Assembly (NCBI RefSeq): GCF_017590215.1
Contig: NZ_JAFFPK010000010.1
Coordinates: 1-49,481 of the forward strand
Direction: 5' to 3'
Length of the DNA stretch: 49,481 nucleotides
From: Clostridium sp. CCUG 7971
GTDB lineage: Bacteria > Bacillota > Clostridia > Peptostreptococcales > Peptostreptococcaceae
This document shows positions 35,775 through 43,266 of the stretch, piece after piece. Numbering within the stretch: position 1 is the stretch's first letter; each line of letters opens with the position of its first letter. The notes under the pieces are model-generated. The model ran no database searches and was not told the origin of the DNA. It worked only from the letters and a program-made list of their open reading frames with translations. Both the position numbers and the translations under genes were made by a program.

Positions 35775-36992
35775 TTACATTTCTATTATTTCAAATCCAC
35801 CTTTAGTTATAGCTTCTTTTAGTTTAGATATATGTTCATTATTAAATGTTTCTAATGTTAATTCAGCTGTTTGTTCCCCTAAATTACCACCAACTGTTAA
35901 TCTTGATAAATTTGCACTTAATATATTTCCATCATTTTCACTTATTATCTTAGTTAATTCAGCAAGTCCACCTGGCTTGTCTTGAATTACTGTGTTAAAT
36001 GAATATCTTCTACCTTCTTTAGTTAAAGCAGCCCCTATTACTCTGTATAATGTGTTAACATCCACATTACCTCCAGATATTATACAAACTACATTTTCCC
36101 CTTCTTGTGGTACATATTTTTTATTTAATAAGGCCGCTGTAGTTACTGCTCCTGAACCTTCAGCTACAACTTTTTGATTTTCCATTAAGAATAACATACC
36201 TTGAGCTATTTCATTTTCTTCTACTACAACTACTTCATCAACTAATTCTTTTATTATTTCAAAGGTAAGATCCCCTGGTGTTTTAACAGCTATACCGTCT
36301 GCTATTGTAGTATCATTAAATGCTGTAGTTACTTTACCTTGTTTCATCGATTCATGCATTGAAGGTATATTTGCAGTTTGAACTCCTATTATTTTTACGT
36401 TAGGATTTAAAGCTTTAGCAGCAACAGCAACCCCTGCTATTATACCTCCTCCACCAATTGGACAAAGTATTGTGTCAACGTTTTCATTTAATTGTTCGAA
36501 TATTTCAAGAGCCATAGTCCCTTGTCCTGCGATAACATGCTTATCATTGAATGGATGTAAGAATGTAGCTCCGGTTTCTTTTTGTATTTCAACCGCTTTT
36601 GCATAAGCATCATCATATACTAAGCCGTTTAATACTACTTCTGCTCCATATCCTTTAGTCGCTGTAACTTTTGCAAGTGGTGCAGTTGCTGGCATTACTA
36701 TTGTTGCTTTTATTCCACTCATTTTAGCACCTAATGCAACACCTTGTGCATGGTTTCCTGCACTTGATGCTATAACACCGTTTGCCTTTTCTTGTTCTGT
36801 TAAATTTGCGATTTTATTACAAGCACCCCTTACCTTGAAAGAACCTGTTTTTTGAAGATTTTCACATTTATAGAAAACATTTGCCCCAGTCATCTGACTA
36901 AGCTTTACACTTTCTAATACATCTGTTTTTTTAACGATATCTTTAATTGTCTCTCTAGCTTCATTTATATCTTGTAAAGTAACTTTTGCCAT
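35775..36992 (-). CDS. ilvA: Threonine ammonia-lyase (threonine dehydratase)
   Basis: This PLP enzyme converts threonine to 2-oxobutyrate and ammonia. The 405-residue protein has the PLP lysine in GSFKVRGA (Lys53), SAGNHAQGVA (about 76), the phosphate loop PIGGGGIIAG (about 178) and CIISGGNVD (about 313), then one ACT domain (about 325-405). One ACT domain and about 400 residues fit the short, catabolic-type enzyme rather than the 500-residue biosynthetic IlvA; tdcB would be an equally good name. No ilv genes are nearby. GGGAGA precedes the ATG. Confidence 0.93.
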   Translation of the reverse strand: MAKVTLQDINEARETIKDIVKKTDVLESVKLSQMTGANVFYKCENLQKTGSFKVRGACNKIANLTEQEKANGVIASSAGNHAQGVALGAKMSGIKATIVMPATAPLAKVTATKGYGAEVVLNGLVYDDAYAKAVEIQKETGATFLHPFNDKHVIAGQGTMALEIFEQLNENVDTILCPIGGGGIIAGVAVAAKALNPNVKIIGVQTANIPSMHESMKQGKVTTAFNDTTIADGIAVKTPGDLTFEIIKELVDEVVVVEENEIAQGMLFLMENQKVVAEGSGAVTTAALLNKKYVPQEGENVVCIISGGNVDVNTLYRVIGAALTKEGRRYSFNTVIQDKPGGLAELTKIISENDGNILSANLSRLTVGGNLGEQTAELTLETFNNEHISKLKEAITKGGFEIIEM

Positions 36993-37379
36993 AATTTTTT
37001 ACTCTCCCTGTAAAACAAATTTTGTATTTTGTATTTCTCTTAACACCTATATTCTATAATCTTTTTTTACAAAAATCAACATGAAAACGCTATTTTTTAA
37101 TTTTTAGATAAGTCTAAAAATATAAAAAAATTAAATAATTGAATATTAAAAATTAAATTATGTTTTATATTTTAATTTTATTTTTTAAGCATTATCATTC
37201 TAAACCATTGAAAAATCAAGTTTTTAAAAACTTCACCTAATTTTATTAATATTGTATTAATTATATATTTTTTTAATCAATTGTCTTTTTTAAAATATTA
37301 ATTTCAATTTTAGTTTTAACTTTTTTTAATTCTTTTATAATATTTATTTTAAAAATTTATTTTTTGACATTAATTAATA
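36993..37379. other. Long AT-rich gap between leuS and ilvA
   Basis: Nearly 400 bp of extremely AT-rich sequence with many A and T runs. I see no gene, riboswitch or convincing promoter beyond what must lie just upstream of ilvA. Confidence 0.5.
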
Positions 37380-37412
37380 TAAAAAAGGAGTAGTTATTTA
37401 AACTACTCCTAA
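37380..37412 (-). terminator. leuS terminator
   Basis: AGGAGTAGTT pairs with AACTACTCCT around a 4-nt loop, followed on the minus strand by six T. It lies next to the leuS stop. Confidence 0.88.
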
Positions 37413-37417
37413 GAAAA

Positions 37418-39838
37418 TTATTTAACTACTATATTAACTAGCTTTTTAGGTACTGCGACTACTTTAATTACAGTTTTGCCTTCAACTAGCACTTTTATCT
37501 TTTCATCTTCCATCGCTACTTTTTCCATATCTTCTCTAGATATATTAGAAGCAACACTTAATTTTCCTCTTACTTTACCATTTACCTGAACTACTATTTC
37601 AACTTCATCTTTAACTAATGCAGTTTCATCGTATTTAGGCCAGCTTATATCAAATATACTTCCTTCTTTGCCTATCATAGTCCATAATTCTTCACCCATA
37701 TGCGGTGCAAATGGTGCAAGTATAGTTACAATTGTTTCTATACCTTCTTTTATAACTGCATCATTTCTATTATCTAATTCTTTGTATTTATACATTTCAT
37801 TTATTAATTCCATTAATGCAGATATTGCAGTATTAAATCCAAACTTTTCATTTAAATCTTCAGTTACTTTCTTTAAAGTAGTGTTTATAGTATATCTCAT
37901 AGCCTTATCTTCTTTGTTTAATTCTCCTAAAGATATATCTAACTTAGTAATGTCTTTTAATTCATCCACTAATCTATAAACTCTATTTAAGAATCTGAAA
38001 CATCCTTCAACACCTTGATCTGACCATTCTAAGTCTCTTTCTGGAGGAGCTGCAAATAATACGAATAATCTAGCAGTATCAACTCCATACTCTTCTATTA
38101 TTTCTGAAGGTGCTACAACATTACCTTTAGATTTACTCATCTTAGTTCCATCTTTTAAAACCATACCTTGAGTTAATAAGTTCTTGAAAGGTTCTTTAAA
38201 ATCTAACATTCCCATTGAATTAAATGCTTTTACAAAGAATCTTGAATAAAGAAGATGAAGTATTGCATGTTCTACCCCACCTATATATTGATCTACTGGC
38301 ATCCAGTTATTAACAGCTTCTTTGCTAAATGGTTCTTCAGTATTTTTAGGATCTATATATCTTAAGAAATACCAAGAAGAGTCAACGAAAGTATCCATTG
38401 TATCTGCTTCTCTTCTAGCTGACTTTCCACAATGAGGACAAGTAGCATTCATAAATGTTTTTGAAGTTGTAAGTGGAGATTCACCTTTACCTGTAAACTC
38501 AACATCTGTTGGTAATAATACTGGTAAATTTTCTTGTTTTTCAGGAACTATACCACATTCATCACAATATACTACAGGTATTGGGCATCCCCAGTATCTT
38601 TGTCTAGAAAGTAACCAGTCTCTTAGTCTATAGTTAACTGTTTTCTTTCCTCTTCCCATTTCTTCTATTTTTTCTATTATAGCATCAAAAGCTTTTGATG
38701 CATCCATTCCATCAAACTCACCAGAGTTTATCATCACGTTGTCTTCATTTATAACTTCAACAGCTTCTAAGTTATACTTAGCTGCAAACTCGCCATCTCT
38801 TTCATCATGCGCAGGAACTGCCATAACTGCACCTGTTCCATAATCAGCAAGTACATAATTAGCTATCCATAATTGAACTTTCTTTCCATTTACAGGATTT
38901 ATTACATATTTTCCTATGAACATTCCTTCTTTTTCTACATCACTTGAAGTTCTTTCTATCTCAGTCATAGTATGCATTTTTTGAACGAAAGCTTCTACAT
39001 CTGCTTCATATTCAGTTTTAGCAACTAATTCTTTCACTAACGCATGTTCTGGAGCTAAAACCATGTAAGAAACTCCATAAACTGTATCTGGTCTAGTAGT
39101 AAATACTGTTATCTTCCTATCGCTTCCATCTATATCAAAAGTTATTTCTGCTCCAGTACTCTTTCCTATCCAGTTCTTTTGCATTGTTTTAACTTTTTCT
39201 GGCCAACCATCTAAAGTATCTATATCTTGAAGTAATTCTTCTGCAAAGTGAGTTGTTTTAAAATACCATTGTTCTAAGTCTTTTTTTACAACAACAGAGT
39301 CACATCTTTCACATGCACCTTGTACAACTTGCTCATTAGCAAGAACTGTTTCACAAGATGGACACCAGTTAACAAAAGATTTCTTTTTATATGCTAGTCC
39401 ATGCTCTAGCATCTTTAAGAATATTTGTTGAGTAAATTTGTAATACTCTGGTGTAGATGTTGCTATTTCTCTATCCCAGTCAAAGCTAAGGCCTAATGTC
39501 TTTAGTTGACTGCTCATCTCCGCTATGTTTTGCATAGTCCATTTATCTGGATGTACTCCATGCTTTATAGCTGCATTTTCTGCTGGAAGTCCAAATGAAT
39601 CCCATCCCATTGGATGTAGAACATTATATCCTTGCATTTTCTTAAATCTTGCTACAACATCACCTATAGAGTAGTTTCTAACGTGTCCCATATGTAAGTT
39701 ACCTGATGGATACGGGAACATTTCTAATGCATAATATTTTGGTTTTATTGTATCATTTGTATCAGTTTTGTATTGGTTGTTTTCTTCCCAAGTTTGTTGC
39801 CATTTAGCTTCAATTTCATTTGGTTTATAAACGTTCAT
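37418..39838 (-). CDS. leuS: Leucyl-tRNA synthetase
   Basis: LeuS charges tRNA-Leu. The 806-residue protein has the HIGH motif as HMGH (49-52), an editing domain ([19 protein letters not shown], about 235), a zinc-type Cys cluster ([21 protein letters not shown], about 158, a second set at [10 protein letters not shown]), and KMSKSKGNV (about 575). GGAGG precedes the ATG. It is under a T-box leader read for leucine. Confidence 0.97.
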   Translation of the reverse strand: MNVYKPNEIEAKWQQTWEENNQYKTDTNDTIKPKYYALEMFPYPSGNLHMGHVRNYSIGDVVARFKKMQGYNVLHPMGWDSFGLPAENAAIKHGVHPDKWTMQNIAEMSSQLKTLGLSFDWDREIATSTPEYYKFTQQIFLKMLEHGLAYKKKSFVNWCPSCETVLANEQVVQGACERCDSVVVKKDLEQWYFKTTHFAEELLQDIDTLDGWPEKVKTMQKNWIGKSTGAEITFDIDGSDRKITVFTTRPDTVYGVSYMVLAPEHALVKELVAKTEYEADVEAFVQKMHTMTEIERTSSDVEKEGMFIGKYVINPVNGKKVQLWIANYVLADYGTGAVMAVPAHDERDGEFAAKYNLEAVEVINEDNVMINSGEFDGMDASKAFDAIIEKIEEMGRGKKTVNYRLRDWLLSRQRYWGCPIPVVYCDECGIVPEKQENLPVLLPTDVEFTGKGESPLTTSKTFMNATCPHCGKSARREADTMDTFVDSSWYFLRYIDPKNTEEPFSKEAVNNWMPVDQYIGGVEHAILHLLYSRFFVKAFNSMGMLDFKEPFKNLLTQGMVLKDGTKMSKSKGNVVAPSEIIEEYGVDTARLFVLFAAPPERDLEWSDQGVEGCFRFLNRVYRLVDELKDITKLDISLGELNKEDKAMRYTINTTLKKVTEDLNEKFGFNTAISALMELINEMYKYKELDNRNDAVIKEGIETIVTILAPFAPHMGEELWTMIGKEGSIFDISWPKYDETALVKDEVEIVVQVNGKVRGKLSVASNISREDMEKVAMEDEKIKVLVEGKTVIKVVAVPKKLVNIVVK

Positions 39839-39864
39839 TTAATTTCCTCCTATATTTTTATATT

Positions 39865-40085
39865 AAAAAATCCCCATCACTAAACTTACGTTTAGGGACG
39901 AGGATTATATTCGCGGTACCACCCTAATTAGCCTAAAAATTAGACTCTCTTAGATAGTTTTTATGCCAACTACGGCTAAATAGATTATATCTAGCAAGTT
40001 CAAAGGTATATTTTACTAGTTCACACCACCACTAGCTCTCTGAAAAAACATATTCTTTTACTACTCTAGTCTATTTAATTAATTT
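39865..40085 (-). promoter_or_regulatory. T-box riboswitch of leuS (Leu specifier CTT)
   Basis: The minus-strand leader has stem I with GAGAGCTAGTGGTGGTGTGA and the specifier loop GAA-CTT-G just before CTAG, so the specifier is the Leu codon CTT. The T-box core AGGGTGGTACCGCG lies at 39912-39925. The terminator CTAAAC-GTAA-GTTTAG with a longer GC-rich base is followed by six T. It ends about 25 bp before leuS. Confidence 0.92.
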
Positions 40086-40101
40086 TAAGTTATAATATTT
40101 T

Positions 40102-40130
40102 ATGTTATCACTTTTATGCTAAAGTGTCAA
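40102..40130 (-). promoter_or_regulatory. Promoter of the leuS leader, overlapping the end of rsfS
   Basis: TTGACA (40125-40130) and TAACAT (40102-40107) on the minus strand are 17 bp apart. The -35 lies inside the last codons of rsfS. Confidence 0.6.
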
Positions 40131-40464
40131 CGTCAACAAATGGTGCATCTTTCCATAACTTCTCTAAGTTATAAAATGCTCTACTTTCTTCATTGAATAC
40201 ATGAACCATAACATCACCATAATCAAGAAGTACCCAAGTTTGAGATTCATATCCTTCTTTCCCTCTTGGTTCTATTTCAAGCTTAGTTAATTCGTCTTCT
40301 ACATTATCAGCTATAGCTTTTACTTGTCTTTGAGAACCAGCTGTTGCTATAACAAAGTAATCACATAAACTTGATACTGCACCTATATTTATTATAGATA
40401 TATCTTGACCTAATTTGTCATCTATTGCATCGTATATAACTTTTGTCATTTGTTCTACAGTCAT
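40114..40464 (-). CDS. rsfS: Ribosome silencing factor RsfS
   Basis: RsfS binds L14 and blocks subunit joining when nutrients are low. The product is 116 residues, MTVEQMTKVIYDAI onward, with DYFVIATAGSQRQVKAIAD and GYESQTWVLLDYGDVMVHVF, the two family hallmarks. The frame is open to an ATG at 40497, but AGGAG just before the ATG at 40464 decides the start. It follows yqeK, as in many Firmicutes. Confidence 0.95.
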   Translation of the reverse strand: MTVEQMTKVIYDAIDDKLGQDISIINIGAVSSLCDYFVIATAGSQRQVKAIADNVEDELTKLEIEPRGKEGYESQTWVLLDYGDVMVHVFNEESRAFYNLEKLWKDAPFVDVDTLA

Positions 40465-40579
40465 ATAATCTCCTACCTTTCCTAATTTTAAACACATTTA
40501 ACTATTATACCATAAATAATAATCTCTATATATGAAATTTTTATTTTTGATAAATATTTTATATTAAGTTACTAAATCA

Positions 40580-41149
40580 TTACAAATTTTCTTTTATAAG
40601 ATAATTTCTAGCGTCTATAGTTCTTGGATGTATCATTTGGTTATTGTCTATAACAAACTTAATTGTATTATTAAAGGAAACTATTAAAGCCTCGTTAAGT
40701 TTTCCTGAATAAGTTAATTCTCTTAACTTGTCAACTCCTGGGAAATCTCTTCCTTCTTCTATTAAATCTGCAATATAAATTATTTTCTCTAACATATCCA
40801 TATTCTCTTTACCTGTAGTATGATACTTTATTGCATTAATTATATCATCATTTTCTATATTTAATTCATATTTAGCTATATATGATCCTATAACACTATG
40901 AGATAGCGCTAAATTATCTTTTTCTAAAGAATCTAAATTAATATTATATTTATTTACATAGTATTTAACTTCTTCTTTATTTAAATATTTTGCACAATCA
41001 TGTGCAATTCCAGCTAAATACGCTTTTTCTTTATCATAATTATATATTTCACTTAACTTAGCTGCACATGTTGCTACATTTAAAGAATGGTTAAATCTCT
41101 TTTCTGGTAGCATTTCTTTTAATTTACTATTAATATTTTCTAAAATCAT
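40580..41149 (-). CDS. yqeK: HD-domain hydrolase YqeK, probable Ap4A hydrolase
   Basis: The 189-residue protein belongs to the YqeK HD family, which splits diadenosine tetraphosphate symmetrically. Motifs: RFNHSLNVATCAAKLS (about 19), the HD pair in GIAHDCAKYL (about 48), LSHSVIGSYIAKYE (about 82) and IIYIADLIEEGRDF (about 122). The ATG follows directly after the nadD stop and GGAGAGG lies inside nadD, so translation is coupled. Confidence 0.93.
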   Translation of the reverse strand: MILENINSKLKEMLPEKRFNHSLNVATCAAKLSEIYNYDKEKAYLAGIAHDCAKYLNKEEVKYYVNKYNINLDSLEKDNLALSHSVIGSYIAKYELNIENDDIINAIKYHTTGKENMDMLEKIIYIADLIEEGRDFPGVDKLRELTYSGKLNEALIVSFNNTIKFVIDNNQMIHPRTIDARNYLIKENL

Positions 41150-41839
41150 TTATTCCTCTCCATGCTTATATAATTCATTGTCATATATATATTTTTCTAC
41201 GTATTCAGGAACTAAGTATCTTATTGATTTATTTTCCTTTAATTGATCTCTTATATATGTGGAAGATATATCTAAAGAAGGAACATAAACACTTATTATA
41301 TTAGCATTATATTTTTTTTCTAGACATTCTATCTTTTCCTGAGATCTTAATACACTTATACCTGGCCTAGTTGCAGCAATAAATGTGGCTAATTTAAAGT
41401 TTTCAGTTACATCTTTCCAACTTTCAATATCACAAATAGCATCTGCTCCTGTTATAAAATAAATATCTATGTTACTATGCTTTTTCTTAAGTTCTCTTAA
41501 AGTATCTACGGTATAAGTTCTTTCTTCTCTTTCTATTTCTATATCTGAAACGATAAAGTTATCATTATTATTAGTTGCTAAAAGTACCATATTATATCTA
41601 TCATACTTATTTGTAATATCTAATTTTTTATGTGGAGGATTACCTGATGGTATAAAAAGTATTTTATCTATTTTATACTTGTCTCTAATAAATTCAGCCG
41701 TCGCTAAATGGGCATAATGAATTGGATCAAATGTTCCTCCCATTATTCCTATTTTCATTTTCTTATTCTTACTTTTAAATTTCTCTAGTTTACTATTATT
41801 TATTAGCTTTGCTTTGTTAACTAGATTATCAATACTCAT
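41150..41839 (-). CDS. nadD: Nicotinate-nucleotide adenylyltransferase
   Basis: NadD makes nicotinate adenine dinucleotide from nicotinate mononucleotide and ATP. The nucleotidyl-transferase core starts with MKIGIMGGTFDPIHYAHL, then PSGNPPHKK (about 83) and the ISSTYIRDQL motif (about 195). Most relatives begin right at MKIG; here a good AAAGGAGAG site favours a start 27 codons earlier, giving a 229-residue protein with a basic Lys/Asn-rich N-terminal extension. First gene of the nadD-yqeK-rsfS group. Confidence 0.94.
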   Translation of the reverse strand: MSIDNLVNKAKLINNSKLEKFKSKNKKMKIGIMGGTFDPIHYAHLATAEFIRDKYKIDKILFIPSGNPPHKKLDITNKYDRYNMVLLATNNNDNFIVSDIEIEREERTYTVDTLRELKKKHSNIDIYFITGADAICDIESWKDVTENFKLATFIAATRPGISVLRSQEKIECLEKKYNANIISVYVPSLDISSTYIRDQLKENKSIRYLVPEYVEKYIYDNELYKHGEE

Positions 41840-41958
41840 ACTTGCTCTCCTTTATAGAAATTATATTACTATTGTATCATTATTTTAAATTTATTAAAGG
41901 TTATAAATTGTTTTTTAGTATATACTTATATCTATAAATAATACAAAGGAGATTTTAA

Positions 41959-42596
41959 ATGGCTATAATTACTAAAATAGAATCACAAAAAAAAATACTG
42001 ATAGAGTTAATATATATGTAAACAATGAATTTTTCATGGCTATATTTACAGAGTTAGTTTACAGTTTTAATTTAAAAAAGGGAATGGAGATAGAAGAAGA
42101 AGTATTAAAACCTTTAATTAAAGATGAGATGTATATAAAAGCTAAAAATAAGTCTTTAAATATTTTATCTAAGGCTGATCAATCTGAAAAGAAAATAAGA
42201 GAAAAACTATCTAATGAATTTGAAGAAGATACAATCGATAAAGTTATTGATTTTTTAAAGAAGAATAATTTTATAAATGATGATATCTTAGCTCAAAAAA
42301 TTGTTAATACTAATATTAACTTAAATAGATGTGGACGAAATAAAATTAAACAAAATCTATACAATAAAGGTATTGATAAACAGTCTATTAATGAAGCTAT
42401 TAATGATATTGATGAAAATGCTGAATTTGAAAATGCTATATATTTAGCTCAAAAACGATATAATCGCATAAAAAATGAAGATAAAAGAAAAATATATCAA
42501 AAAATCTCTCAACATTTAGCTTATAAAGGCTTTAATTATGATATTATAAAAAGAGTTTTAAGCAAGCTTTTAAATACTGATGAATATGATTTTTAA
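41959..42596 (+). CDS. recX: RecX regulator of RecA, reading frame interrupted by one base
   Basis: RecX modulates RecA filaments. From the ATG at 41959 (AAAGGAGA upstream) translation gives MAIITKIESQ and then, in a run of nine A (41987-41995), loses the frame and stops. The family sequence resumes in another frame as NTDRVNIYVNNEFFMAIF and runs to 42596, including the RecX helical repeats (RKIYQKISQHLAYKGFNYDI). Ten A instead of nine, or a -1 slip on A-AAA-AAA, yields an intact protein of 212 residues. An ATG at 42036 would give a shorter version lacking the N-terminal strands. Same type of break as holA and selB. Confidence 0.86.
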
Positions 42597-42663
42597 ATTC
42601 TTTATATACAAAGAAATGGACATAAAAGAAGCGAATTTTTTTACTAATTAGGAGGTAATACTT

Positions 42664-42750
42664 TTGAAATCATTAATAATAGGTGGCTTAAGTCTTGCAC
42701 TTGGCATCTATAACGTTATACAACTATATAAAAAAGATAGCATTAGATAA
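42664..42750 (+). CDS. 28-residue hydrophobic peptide
   Basis: A TTG start with GGAGG 7 nt upstream opens a 28-codon frame: hydrophobic SLIIGGLSLALGIYNVIQLY followed by KKDSIR. It looks like a one-helix membrane micropeptide. No family recognised. It precedes the membrane-protein gene at 42810, with a hairpin between them. Confidence 0.5.
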   Translation: MKSLIIGGLSLALGIYNVIQLYKKDSIR

Positions 42751-42763
42751 TTCTACTTACAAC

Positions 42764-42805
42764 AAAACCCTCTTTAATTAATATATATTAATTAAAGGGG
42801 GTTTT
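42764..42805 (+). terminator. Hairpin with T-run that contains the next gene's ribosome-binding site
   Basis: AAAACCCTCTTTAATTAATA pairs with TATTAATTAAAGGGGGTTTT-type sequence. The right arm carries AAAGGGGG, the ribosome-binding site of the gene at 42810. It may act as terminator, attenuator or translational lock. Confidence 0.55.
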
Positions 42806-42809
42806 AACT

Positions 42810-43208
42810 ATGAACCAAAATAGAAAGAAAAGAGCCTCAGGATATTCTTTTGCCACAATGTTAATATTGGTTGGCGTTCTTGGATTAATTATTTTGTCAG
42901 AAGTTTCAAAATCTGAGATTACTGGATTAGTATTTTTCTTTATATGTTTAATACCTGCTATTGGAATTTATGTATATTTAGGATTCACTTCTGAAGAAAA
43001 TCCTTATACCAAAATCTATAAGCCTTCTAAATCTAAAAAAAGCGAAATAATAGCTTCTACAATTTGGTTATTATCTATATCTTCGTTTTTTTTAATAGGT
43101 TTTATATTTGATGGATGGGATTATGCATGGGTAGTTTTTTTAATTGGAGCTGCAGCTCAAAATCTCACAGAGTTATTTAATTCAAATGATAAAGATGATC
43201 TAAATTAA
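42810..43208 (+). CDS. Small four-helix membrane protein, function unknown
   Basis: A 132-residue protein with four hydrophobic stretches (about 13-30, 38-58, 80-99, 104-120) and short charged ends. The N-terminus MNQNRKKR suggests it faces inward. No family recognised. AAAGGGGG precedes the ATG but is inside the hairpin described above. It lies downstream of the 28-residue peptide gene and is convergent with the P-type ATPase gene. Confidence 0.7.
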   Translation: MNQNRKKRASGYSFATMLILVGVLGLIILSEVSKSEITGLVFFFICLIPAIGIYVYLGFTSEENPYTKIYKPSKSKKSEIIASTIWLLSISSFFLIGFIFDGWDYAWVVFLIGAAAQNLTELFNSNDKDDLN

Positions 43209-43209
43209 T

Positions 43210-43262
43210 ATAAATCCCCTTATAAATAGACACTAAAGTGTACTATTATAAGGGGATTTATA
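43210..43262. terminator. Bidirectional terminator between the membrane protein and the ATPase gene
   Basis: A long stem ATAAATCCCCTTATAA with its complement, with an inner ACT/AGT helix, lies between two convergent stop codons. Confidence 0.8.
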
Positions 43263-43266
43263 TTAA

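Noticed and set aside
35775-36992. Biosynthetic IlvA as the role of the threonine dehydratase
   Set aside because: Its single ACT domain, short length and lack of ilv neighbours fit the catabolic type better, though the symbol is kept for the family.
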